Assembly: GCA_030295235.1 (NCBI GenBank)
Contig: AP026155.1
Span: forward strand, 62,001-126,000
DNA: 64,000 bases
Reading direction: 5' to 3'
DNA from: Fistulifera solaris
Taxonomy: Eukaryota; Bacillariophyta; Bacillariophyceae; Naviculales; Stauroneidaceae
In this document: piece by piece, positions 1-9,064 of the stretch
Layout of the letters: each line of letters begins with the position of its first letter
How positions within the stretch are numbered: position 1 is the stretch's first letter
The notes under the pieces: model-generated
What the model was told of the DNA's origin: nothing
What the model saw: the letters and a program-made list of their open reading frames with translations, nothing else
Databases searched by the model: none
Position numbers and translations under genes: made by a program

Positions 1-981
1 TGCCGTTACATTTGCTTGTTTCGGCGGCATCTTGAAGAACGGTTGTCAATAGAATCAAAAAACGAATAGCGCAACGATATCTTTGGCGAAAGATGTCGTT
101 CTTGAAAATATGAGAGAAAATCGAATGAATTTGCGATAGACGACGAACTCATGAAAATCGTTGCAACGTCATAAAAAGCGTTTGTCAGTTTAACTGTCTC
201 CTTTCAGAGATTCTTACGTCAGCAAACGTCACTCATTATGATGCGTCCCACGTAGACTTACGTAGGAAAAAAGTGTGAGAGATTAAGGTTAGGGATTCGG
301 AAGCTGGATTTTCAGTGCTTACGTCACAAAATTCGATTGGAATTCCACAGCAACTTGAGGTTATTATGCTCCACCACAAACATAACCTGTAAGGATGAGG
401 ATTCGGAAGCTGGATTCTTTTGTGCCTACGTCACACCTTGGGAGAAAAATTCCGGTAAACAACAGATTGTTTGAGACTAGAAAAATCGTATTGCCCTGGC
501 CACATCATCAACAGTCGTCAAGGTGATGGTGGAACGACGTGTTGACACGTTGGAACCTTGGAGGATCACCAACCAGTTTCCATCAAGTGGCAACGAAAGA
601 CAAGGCGGATAAATTCGTGAATCATCAATCGACCCGTGACGACTCTAGGGACATGAACGCCGTACGACCAATCTTTAACTACAGTTTGCTGTTAAAGGAA
701 TAATTCAGTTTAAGCTGTCTGTATGAACGAAAAGCAGTGTGAGCAAGTCACTCAGAGCACTTTAGAGCAAAATCATAGTGGCTATGGTATTGCTTAAATT
801 CCAAAAATTGCGAGGGCCAGATCACATTGTTCTGAAATCGATACTTCATTTCATTCCCCTCTCTTTCATTCGTTATCTTATTGTAAAAAAAGCCCGTGAG
901 TGATTCATCATTGAATGAGATCATAATGTAAACTTTCCGATCAGTAAAGTTTTCAAGCATAGACCACAGACCACAGACTGC
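1..981. other. Intergenic, no gene seen
   Basis: No convincing coding region on either strand; the only longer open frame (748-960, minus) has no recognisable motif. The stretch lies beyond the 3' end of the MFS gene. It holds a duplicated motif (293-328 and 399-434) and several ACGTCA-type sites, listed separately. Confidence 0.6.
293..434 (+). repeat. Two copies of a 36-base motif ending in a CRE-like site
   Basis: GGATTCGGAAGCTGGATT occurs at 293-310 and again at 399-416; in both copies it is followed after a few bases by GTGC(T/C)TACGTCACA (315-328 and 421-434). The copies are 106 bases apart. TACGTCA resembles a cAMP-response or bZIP half site, and further ACGTCA sites lie just upstream, near 217-230. 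The repeat is seen directly; a regulatory role is inference. Confidence 0.6.
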
Positions 982-2502
982 CTATTCTTTCGCATCAGTT
1001 GAGGACGAATGCGTGAGTTGATACTGCCGCAAGGCAAAGTAACTGGTCGCCGACAAAAGCATCGCTGCTGACGATTGCATGGCAACAAGATTTCCTGTAA
1101 GATCCGCCAAAATACCAGTCATACTGGCTCCAACGAGGAATCCAACATCCCCACCCGTGCGAAGCATCGCAATGGCTTGAGCACGATGAGACGGTTTCAC
1201 TATATCACTGGTATAAGAGACTGGAGCCGTACTGAGCATACTGCTGCCAGCGGCCCATAAGGCCAAACATGGAGCCAATGTCGTCACATGTGTGAGTTGG
1301 TAGGGTAACGCCATCATGGCGGTACTGATCAATGTACAGCCAACTACCATGGCGGGTACTTTCCCAAATCGATCCGCACCGCTGGCGAAAATGGGGTTGC
1401 CCACGATTTGAATCATGGACATGCCCATGTACACTTGCCCCACCTGAAACGCGGATAAATTCATTTGTTCCGTCAACACAAGAGGCAATAAAGTCATTTG
1501 GGAACCTGCTAAACTGATCCAGTACGCCATGTTCATGAAAAGGACCGTTCGAAGTCTCGAATCTTGAAACAAGGGCCACCATTGTCCAAGCGCATTCTGT
1601 ACTTCAATAGAGATCGATGGTGATGTCTTGGTGGTAGTCGTTATGTTTGCTGTTGCTGCTGAGAGCAGAGATTTTTCTTCGAATTTCGGCAGCGTTTCTT
1701 TTAACAGAAAACGATTCAGCGTCGCTACACCCACATAGGAACATGCGACTGTCGCGAACGTCGCTTGCAATCCAGCAGCATCCACCATGTAACCGCCCAA
1801 GGCCGGTCCTAGTGCCGTCCCGGCCGCAAACGCACTCATAATCGGCGCCAGAGTACTAGCTCGATTGAGTGGTGTACTGTTGTCCGTGATCATCAATGTC
1901 CCCGCAGTACTCAACGCCGCCACCCCCAAGCCGGTGAACAAACGACACAAATACAATTGTTCGAAATTGGCCGCCCATCCCATACCACCAACAGCCACAG
2001 CAATGACTCCCAAACTATACGTCATGTAGGGCTTCCGTCCGTGTCGTTCGACCAAGACCGCTGCCGGTATATTGCCCATCATTTTCGCCAAACCGAACGC
2101 ACTCACGACCGTTCCGTATTGCCCGGCGGTCAACTGAAGTTGTTGTACGACAAATGGCATAGCCGGCGTGGTTACCCCAACACTTGTCCCCACCAGTAGC
2201 ATACTAACGATAATTGGCCAAGTTTGGTGCCAATCGACGCTAGAGGCGCGTTCGTGCAAAGCCTGAACGAATTGATCGCGTGTCAAGTGTGGCTGTTGCT
2301 GGTTGTCATTTCTATCAGTGTTGTTGCCTCCTAGAGCTTGCCATATTTCCCGAAATTCACTGGATTTTGTGTAGTTTATTTCTGTGAAAGATACTTGTGT
2401 CGAAGGTGCAGTAGGAGGACGCTGAAATAAATAATCATGCAATTCTTGCTGTGACAGTTGATTGTGTTGCATTTTAGGGATTCGATCAAAAATTTGATGC
2501 AT
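982..2502 (-). CDS. Major facilitator superfamily transporter
   Basis: A 506-residue polytopic membrane protein that should move a small solute by secondary transport; the substrate cannot be told. About 90 soluble residues precede roughly twelve hydrophobic segments. The loop between segments 2 and 3 carries ERHGRKP (residues 152-158), the MFS motif A position, and a second half begins after a polar loop near residues 270-310. The start used is the ATG at 2502. Upstream, in another frame, lies an Arg- and Ser-rich stretch beginning at the ATG at 2696 (MSYRIIRSFGKRPRNCNG). It would join in frame if one base were missing from the T-run at 2502-2504. It looks like a mitochondrial presequence, so the real protein may be 571 residues and organellar. 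Family assignment is firm; location is inferred. Confidence 0.85.
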   Translation of the reverse strand: MHQIFDRIPKMQHNQLSQQELHDYLFQRPPTAPSTQVSFTEINYTKSSEFREIWQALGGNNTDRNDNQQQPHLTRDQFVQALHERASSVDWHQTWPIIVSMLLVGTSVGVTTPAMPFVVQQLQLTAGQYGTVVSAFGLAKMMGNIPAAVLVERHGRKPYMTYSLGVIAVAVGGMGWAANFEQLYLCRLFTGLGVAALSTAGTLMITDNSTPLNRASTLAPIMSAFAAGTALGPALGGYMVDAAGLQATFATVACSYVGVATLNRFLLKETLPKFEEKSLLSAATANITTTTKTSPSISIEVQNALGQWWPLFQDSRLRTVLFMNMAYWISLAGSQMTLLPLVLTEQMNLSAFQVGQVYMGMSMIQIVGNPIFASGADRFGKVPAMVVGCTLISTAMMALPYQLTHVTTLAPCLALWAAGSSMLSTAPVSYTSDIVKPSHRAQAIAMLRTGGDVGFLVGASMTGILADLTGNLVAMQSSAAMLLSATSYFALRQYQLTHSSSTDAKE

Positions 2503-2696
2503 TTCTTGTGTTGTAAAGATTCCAAGCCTAATGATCGATACAATTGCTGCGTAGAAACGGTTCGCTTGATGATCATTGACAAAGAAGGAGGTTGTATGCG
2601 AAAGAATACAGAAGACAACACGGATGAGGAACCGAAGAAAGAGCCGTTGCAGTTTCTCGGTCGTTTCCCGAAGGAGCGTATGATTCTATAGCTCAT

Positions 2697-3226
2697 ACTT
2701 TTTTCTGTTAATATTTTGTTAAGACATGTATCTAGTTTTGTTTCACTTCCTTGATTCCTTTCCCTTAGTTGCTTGTTGTTGTTATTGATGTGATACTGTA
2801 ATATTGGTACTGGTATGCTCAACGATGTTATAGCTTCTGTTGTTGCTTCCTTTTTCCTTTGCGTTTGGATGCAGCGCAAAAAACGAACGCCGCGTGTTTG
2901 GAAGGTCGACGACTATTGGTTGTACACATAATACACAGTACCCGTACCAGTATCCGGGTGCCCCCTACATTTTCGATTTCTAATGAAATTCTTAACTCTA
3001 TTGCAATAACGTACGCACAACGGACCAAAGTTTGCCCCTAAAGTCGTCCAACTTTTTTCGCGGGCGCTGCGTTACTAGTACGTAGTATTGTTCTCCGCAT
3101 TTCCGGCGGTCATGCTTCCTGTTTCCTGTCACACTCCGTGTGTTGTTTTGTTTTGTTGCTTATCATTCCTTTCCCTTCCGCCTTCTCTATCTCTGTCTCT
3201 ATCTCTCTAAAGAATCGCTACCAAGT
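2697..3226. other. Divergent promoter region
   Basis: Lies between the minus-strand MFS gene and the plus-strand FABP-like gene. It contains a pyrimidine-rich leader (about 3120-3210) just before the downstream ATG. No gene is seen. Confidence 0.5.
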
Positions 3227-4021
3227 ATGATTGTACGAAGCGAAAGGACGGCAGTTACGAAGAATCCATTGTTTGCGACGAAACAGCAACCCTTTCCGCC
3301 GTGGTGTCTCTTTTTGGCCGGACTTTTACTGGGAACGCGCAGTGAAATCACGCAATGGTTGCGTACTTATGCCGAAGCACTCTTGGTGTCTCTCTATGCT
3401 ACGGGTGTTACAATCTATTTGTTGTATTCAGCGTATACTCGACGACGCACCAACAAGTTCACCCAATCAGCAAAACGAGCAACCAAAGCTGTAACGACAA
3501 ATACATCATCCGCACCGACAACATCGATTGCAGCAACAACGGAGGAGGATGATGCATTAAAGACTCCTTCGACTACACAACAAACGCAACCACCCATCGA
3601 TTTGACGGGAACGTATCAACTGATATCGAATCAAGGTTTCGAAGAATTCTTGGCGGTACAAGGTGTCCCTTGGGCACTCCGACGAGCCGCGAATGCCGCA
3701 CGGCCCATTCATCGCATAACCCAAACGGCACAGCAGCTTACTATCCAAATACAAGGTATAATTGAAAGTGAGACGACTTACATTATCAATGGTCCTCCGG
3801 TAGAAACGAATGTACGGGGAAGGATTTTTGAAGATGTTGTCGAGTACATGGAAGACAATCACGGCATTCGCGTACGGAAAAAGGCATTGACGGAAGATTA
3901 CGATGTCACGGTGGAACGGGTCTTGTCCGAAGACAAACAAGAAATCGTTTTGACTTCGACGGCTTTCTTTCGCGATGGTCGACCGTCGGTGAGCAGTGTG
4001 CAGCTGTTTCGTAGAGTTTAA
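3227..4021 (+). CDS. Membrane-anchored FABP/lipocalin-fold protein
   Basis: About 264 residues. Two hydrophobic segments near the N terminus (around residues 22-35 and 48-67) are followed by a Thr/Ser-rich linker and then a beta-barrel domain over the last 130 residues. That domain opens with GTYQLISNQGFEEF, which fits the fatty-acid-binding-protein signature G-x-[FYW]-x-[LIVMF]-x4-[NHG]-[FY]-[DE]-x-[LIVMFY], and ends with the expected basic strand (SVQLFRRV). The family carries fatty acids or other hydrophobic ligands; here the barrel would be tethered to a membrane, which is unusual. An in-frame ATG at 3140 lies in a pyrimidine-rich leader, so the ATG at 3227 is preferred. Ligand unknown. 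Confidence 0.75.
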   Translation: MIVRSERTAVTKNPLFATKQQPFPPWCLFLAGLLLGTRSEITQWLRTYAEALLVSLYATGVTIYLLYSAYTRRRTNKFTQSAKRATKAVTTNTSSAPTTSIAATTEEDDALKTPSTTQQTQPPIDLTGTYQLISNQGFEEFLAVQGVPWALRRAANAARPIHRITQTAQQLTIQIQGIIESETTYIINGPPVETNVRGRIFEDVVEYMEDNHGIRVRKKALTEDYDVTVERVLSEDKQEIVLTSTAFFRDGRPSVSSVQLFRRV

Positions 4022-4356
4022 ACGAGAGCTTCCCTCTTCTGGATATTATTGCATGAGGCAAGATTTCCATTTAAAAAATAGACGAATTCCAAAGTACGGA
4101 ATTATTGGTAGGTGTTTCAAAGGGGTACGATGCATGGTCAAGTAGTGCATATGTCAAATCTAGATCGGATGAAGATCAGGAACTCTTTTAGGTGCCTGGC
4201 AAGATAACTATAGCACGAGTATAGCTAGACTTAGGAGGGTACGCTGTCGATTTACTCACACTGAATAAGATGATTATTTGTAATGGTACTCATGTATTAG
4301 TTCATTTTTATGAATTGTAGTTTATTCCAACAAACAATTGACGGTTCGCTCGCCAC
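4022..4356. other. Intergenic between convergent genes
   Basis: AT-rich spacer between the 3' ends of two convergent genes; presumably holds both polyadenylation regions. Nothing else recognised. Confidence 0.5.
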
Positions 4357-5021
4357 TCAACGATTTTGAGACCATCCTGCAGACGAGGCGGACGAATCTT
4401 GACTGACCGATTCTCCTTGTGTAGTAGAAGCGGAATCCCATGATTTGCGTTTCATGGGCTTGATGGTTTCTACCATTTCATTCGATAAATTATCAAAGAC
4501 GAGCGACCAGGCGGATAGAACCTTTTCCAAATCCTTGCTATTTTCGCTATGTGCCGAAGAATATGACGCCAAGGTCTTTAACATGGCATCACGCATCATG
4601 GACCAGTGATTGGTCTGAATGCGCGGAAAATTAGCGTGTTCTAAGCCAATTTCGAGCAATTGACCAAATAGAGCGTCCATTTCGCATTCGAGCAAAGAGA
4701 CACTCATATCCATCAGTGTGGATGTGGTTCGTGCGGCTTCGATGAATTCTTCGCTTTCGAACATGGCAGGACCGGGTGTAGTTCCGAAAGGAAATAGCAA
4801 TTTGTAGGAAAGAGGTGCTTTGGTAAAGATGCTGTAGAAGGCAACAGAGCATTTTTGTTAGAGCTGTAATGCAAATATCGACAGTGCCTTGATGGCATTC
4901 AAACTTACTTTCTCAGAAAACGATCCCCAAAATCATCCTCCCACGCCGGCGAAGAATCTTTAATACGTTCCCAAGATTCCTGTACAGCAGCAACAACGTC
5001 TGGACTGATGTCTTCCATCAT
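4357..5021 (-). CDS. Single-domain globin
   Basis: Two exons (4909-5021 and 4357-4831) joined across a 77-base GT..AG intron give 195 residues. The order fits a globin: an A/B-helix region (VQESWERIKD), the B-C turn (FLRNIFTKAPLSYKLLFPFG), an E-helix region (FIEAARTTSTLM), and the F helix IGLEHANF, whose His should be the proximal haem ligand, followed by HWSMMRDAMLKTL (G helix). In my alignment the distal E7 position is Ala, not His. The C-terminal 35 residues are Ser-rich and disordered. The likely role is binding O2 or NO, or redox sensing, in the cytosol. The family is assigned from pattern only. Confidence 0.75.
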
Positions 5022-6215
5022 CGTGATTGTATTAGTGACGAGCTTACGCAAAGGGCGGACGAGGATACACAATGTGCTTGACGGACGCGTTCTTTACAGC
5101 AGAGAAAGAAAGACAATGGATAAAAAGTCAATGTGTTGCAAAAGAAGACGAGGAGTGGTAGGAGATTTGGTTGTCGAATGAAAATAAACAAAAATCTTCC
5201 CCAAGAAGATACTTATCGAAGGAATTGGGGTGGAAGGAACCGCAAAAATCGCAAGTAACGCAACCTCCGGCATTTTGGGTCCACAATAATCGTATCAATA
5301 GTTCCAGTAAGACTATGGTAAAAAGTGGAGATAAGAGAGATACGAAATTCTTTATTTGCCTGCGGTAAACAAGATTCAAGTTCCGACTAAAGTACCACGT
5401 ATCTGTTTAATGTCAAATGTCCATGTCCGCATTTCGCCGTATAATCAGTACAATTTCTCGAACCTAGGATCGAGACACCAAGACCAAAAACCCATCCAAA
5501 AACAGGCACGTTCGATAAGGACTATCATGCACCGACAAAGGACAAAGGACAAAGACACGGTGACGAACCAACTACGGTACATTGAAAACGGAAGAAAAAA
5601 GGAAAAGTGCCGGAGCTTTTTATCAATGCTGATCTCTCCTCTATCCTCTTGCTCAAAATGTCGTGGTGGCGTTTACGTATTGCCTTGGGCTTTTCGAAAT
5701 GACCTTGGGGCCTTGGGGTTTGGGCTTTTTTGTTTTGGAAAGGTTCTGAAGTCTGAAGACCGAAGGTCTATAGTTCGACAAATATCGATATTTCGATTTT
5801 TACGAATATCAATATCGTATTATACGATATAATAACCAATATTAATATCGGCGACCGTCTGTCTTCTCCCGCAAAATACAGCCATTTTAGCGTAAAATGC
5901 CACAAATCCGTCTGTCAGGCGTACGAATATCGACAAATATCGATATTGGGAAAAATGGCTCTGATATAATACGTTATTATAACGTGAATATCGGTATTCG
6001 TTATTTGTTATTTTAGAGCGTGTCGAACTATACGAAGGTCCGACCATACTCATAAGCACGAACTCTAATAGTGTTTCGGCATTCGACACGTTTCATTTTC
6101 ACCAGAACCACACGGATGGATGAAATAATATAAATAATATAAAGAAATAACGAATGAATTGAGATGTATTGCAATGGCAAGGATAGACGAGCAAAGAAGC
6201 ATTCTCTGATTTGTC
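5022..6215. other. Intergenic with a MITE
   Basis: Upstream of both the globin (minus) and the first sulfotransferase (plus). Open frames at 5128-5379 and 5356-5832 show no coding signature. The main structure is the inverted-repeat element at 5769-6032. A short CCTTGGGG-type repetition lies at 5702-5723. Confidence 0.5.
5761..6040. mobile_element. 264-bp non-autonomous inverted-repeat transposon (MITE)
   Basis: The 12-base terminal inverted repeats TATAGTTCGACA (5769-5780) and TGTCGAACTATA (6021-6032) match exactly. They are flanked by a perfect 8-base direct duplication CGAAGGTC (5761-5768 and 6033-6040), as expected for a target-site duplication. The interior is AT-rich with no open frame and carries an internal repeat GACAAATATCGATATT (5777-5792 and 5932-5947). 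An 8-bp duplication is typical of the hAT superfamily, but the ends do not match a hAT consensus I know, so the class is open. Confidence 0.8.
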
Positions 6216-7532
6216 ATGAAAGGAAACAATGGCGAAGGGAGCCGTAAACGACGTATAAAGCAAATCATTTTGCCGATTGGAGGAATCACCGCTTTCCTTC
6301 TCGTTGCATCCCATTTCACACAGCCATCAGAGTTTCGCAAGAATGTTAACCTTCAAACACATTCAACAAGAAAGAAATACGAAACAGATGAATCTCAAAG
6401 AGATTCGCAATGGCAGGATTTGTTGAATGGGAAGCTGACGCTGGTCGGAATTGATTATCAAAACGATCGTCAAATTCCGTACGCGTCCCTTTGTTTCTTG
6501 GAAAATTGGTCGCATCATCACGAAGCACCGCAGGAAGTACCCATGTTTCGCTACCTACAAAACGAATCAAAATATTGCAAGCAATCTATGCTCCGTATAC
6601 CAGTCTCAATGGCGGTACAAGCCATGCGTGAATACGACGCAACCCATCCGGATGAGATCAAGTTACTTGAATTCAAAGGCGCAATCTTTCACGAAAGTCG
6701 AGTCGGTTCGACATTGATAGCGAATATGCTTTCGTCACTGCCCGACGCTCGTGTTTACTCGGAGTCGCGACCGCCTGTTATGGCCCTGAATTATGCGTGT
6801 CAAAAGCAATCGTCCGATTGCACCCATGATCTCGTGTCGGAGGCTGTGTACATGATGCGACGCGTCTCTCGCCACAACCCCGCGCGATACATGTTTTGGA
6901 AGTTGCAGTCGGCGGCAACTTGGCAATTGGAAACATTTACACGAGCATTGCCGCATATTCCGTGGATCTTTGTGTACCGTGATCCTGTGCAAGTGATGGT
7001 CAGTCATTTTCAAGACGCCCAAAAGCACAATGGTCCTCCTAAATGTGCGCAACGACAACGAAATCGTCCGCCACCAATTGTTGTAAAATTATTAGAACGG
7101 TACTTTGATGATCAGTTGTCGATGTATCGCGGGAAGCAACTGGCGCGAGCCGTTTCCGTCGAACAATACTGCGCGGCTCATTTGGCGAGTCTCACCAACA
7201 CGGCCATTTCCGTTTTGCAACAAAGCAGTCAAGGACGAGCCGTCAATTACGAGCTACTACCAGATCTATTGTGGAATGACCTGTTAACAAATCATTTTCA
7301 GTACAATGCATCGGACGTTGAAATTGCTCGCATGCAAGAGCAAGCCCGGGTGTATTCGAAAGGTGGTGTTGGGAAGACGAGTAAACTAGACAAAGTAGGG
7401 ATTTTTGAAAATGATAGTCGACGAAAAGAACAAGCCGCTAGTACTGCAATCAGATCAGCCGCACAAGGTGCTTTACAGGAGTCGTATGAGCAATTAGAGG
7501 CATTGTCAATGCACACAAGACAAGACAATTGA
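6216..7532 (+). CDS. Type II membrane sulfotransferase-like protein
   Basis: 438 residues, intronless. A basic N terminus followed by one hydrophobic segment (about residues 13-29) makes a Golgi-type signal anchor. The catalytic domain has HESRVGSTLIANML (about residue 158), matching the PAPS 5'-phosphosulfate loop of sulfotransferases, and WIFVYRDPVQVMVSH, matching the 3'-phosphate-binding strand and helix (R/S region). The expected reaction is transfer of sulfate from PAPS to a glycan or protein in the secretory pathway; the acceptor is unknown. A paralogue lies at 13187-14734 on the other strand, sharing the segments around both binding loops and the YCAAHLASLT and GRAVNYELLPD regions. Confidence 0.75.
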   Translation: MKGNNGEGSRKRRIKQIILPIGGITAFLLVASHFTQPSEFRKNVNLQTHSTRKKYETDESQRDSQWQDLLNGKLTLVGIDYQNDRQIPYASLCFLENWSHHHEAPQEVPMFRYLQNESKYCKQSMLRIPVSMAVQAMREYDATHPDEIKLLEFKGAIFHESRVGSTLIANMLSSLPDARVYSESRPPVMALNYACQKQSSDCTHDLVSEAVYMMRRVSRHNPARYMFWKLQSAATWQLETFTRALPHIPWIFVYRDPVQVMVSHFQDAQKHNGPPKCAQRQRNRPPPIVVKLLERYFDDQLSMYRGKQLARAVSVEQYCAAHLASLTNTAISVLQQSSQGRAVNYELLPDLLWNDLLTNHFQYNASDVEIARMQEQARVYSKGGVGKTSKLDKVGIFENDSRRKEQAASTAIRSAAQGALQESYEQLEALSMHTRQDN

Positions 7533-7598
7533 AAAGAGTAACAAGCCCTCATCATTCATCATAGACACCCGCAACATATTTGACTAAGTAAACTCAGC

Positions 7599-8128
7599 TT
7601 ACTCCATTTTATCCAAAAGTTTCACTCGATCCAAAATTTCGCGTTTACTTGTTTCTTCTATTTCGCCCGCTAACATGAATTCATCCAAAATCGAATAAAC
7701 TTTGTTGAAATGAAATACAATATCCAATTCACAGACATTGTTGAAATAGGAATCCAGTAATTCCACAAACAAATGAATCGTCTCCAAATAACTGAGTTCA
7801 TTGTCATTGACATCGACAGCAATCGTAAAGAAAAGACCGGCGTATCTTCGATAGATTAATTTGTAATTGTTGTACTCAATGAAATTTGTGTACTTTTTGT
7901 CGCGTGCTGTCACCAACCGATGCACTTCGGCTTCCATGCGGACCTTTTCGAGTTCGGGTGTTGTGCCTATATTGTTTGCGACAGTCGGAGGCGTGTACCA
8001 TTTCGATAAGCGTGTTTTGCCTTGACGGTTTTGTAATAAAAAGAATCGAATCTTTGTCAATGAAAGGAGCAATAAAATGTTAAGTGTTTGTAAAAACGCA
8101 GCATATTTCTCAGTAAAACACGTACCAT
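7599..8128 (-). CDS. AP2S1: AP-2 adaptor complex subunit sigma
   Basis: The small sigma chain of the clathrin adaptor AP-2, part of the endocytic coat at the plasma membrane; 151 residues. Family hallmarks are clear: [19 protein letters not shown] at the start, [38 protein letters not shown], and [20 protein letters not shown] with [11 protein letters not shown] near the end. A longan-type alpha/beta fold follows from the family. The first exon (8126-8128) is only the ATG: GTACGT follows directly and a 74-base intron (8052-8125) ends in AAAG before ATTCGATTC. With this splice the N terminus is MIRF, exactly as in other sigma-2 chains; without it the frame would start [10 protein letters not shown]. 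Confidence 0.93.
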
Positions 8129-9064
8129 CTTTTATTTGTGCTATTTCTTTTTGAGAGAAGGAAACGGAATGATGATTTAAGAGTATACTGGTAGCAAACT
8201 GCTGATCAAATCAAAATAACAATAGTCAAAATCAATCAATCAACCACGAAGCGCCATGGCCGTCTTCTCATGATGGTGGCCGTTGCGATTTGTTTTCATG
8301 CCCCAGCTCCCATTTCTGAACCGCTCCGACAACAATTCACAATCCACGACCTGTCCTTCCGTCACCCGAAGGCTGAAATGGTTCAATGGTTCAGTCACAG
8401 TCATTTCGACAGACCACTAAAAACTGTACTGTACACAGCTGCCGATCGAAAAAAGTCCTCCCAATACTTTTTTGTTCATCAAAAACTGTGTGCACCTTTG
8501 TCCAAATAATTCACGACTTGTAAAAGAACAGAGCACTTTAAGGAAGGAAAACAAATACTAGAGTCTCCGCTTCCAGCTTCCGTCTCTCATCTCGGAACTT
8601 TTGTAAATGTTCCTTTGCCCGTTCTGCAACAGGCCCTGTGCCAAGTCGAAAATGTGAGAATACAGCAGAGATCAGAGTCGTCAGCGAGAATGCAGAGATA
8701 TGAGACATGAGACATGAGACAAGTAGGACACGGACACGAAGTAACCGGCCGCTGCCAGCTGCGCTGACCCGAGTTTTTCTGGTAAAAGTACACAAGGTAT
8801 CCTATCTTGGCATCCTGTCATCGATCTTTTACCTGGTTAAAGCTATTGAGAGGACTGTAGCGATAATGACTTTGGCCCCCACCAAGTTGCCGGAACTTTC
8901 ACATCGCTACAAGTCATCACTTTTCTTTCATTTATCACAAATCCTTTGGTCTGGTTTTCGACCTCGCCCCCTCTTTCTCTTCTTCCTTCTTCTACTTTGT
9001 CGTTTTCGATCGATTCAAGAGCCATTCAAATTCGACCGATCATCAACTAACCAATCACAACACA
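8129..9064. other. Divergent promoter region
   Basis: Separates AP-2 sigma (minus) from the cyclase gene (plus). A few open frames (8270-8509, 8538-8795) look non-coding. A pyrimidine-rich stretch near 8970-9005 precedes the cyclase ATG. Short ATGAGAC tandem units occur at about 8700-8720. Confidence 0.5.

Noticed and set aside
748-960. 70-residue minus-strand frame
   Set aside because: No recognisable motif and no homologue in the window; length is within chance for this base composition.
3140-3226. Upstream ATG start for the FABP-like protein
   Set aside because: It would add a segment encoded by a pyrimidine-rich leader; the ATG at 3227 starts just before conserved features.
5356-5832. 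Open frame of 158 residues
   Set aside because: Composition without domain features, and it runs into the left end of the MITE.
5769-6032. Tc1/mariner element with TA target duplication
   Set aside because: TA is present at both ends, but the exact 8-base flanking duplication would then be coincidence.
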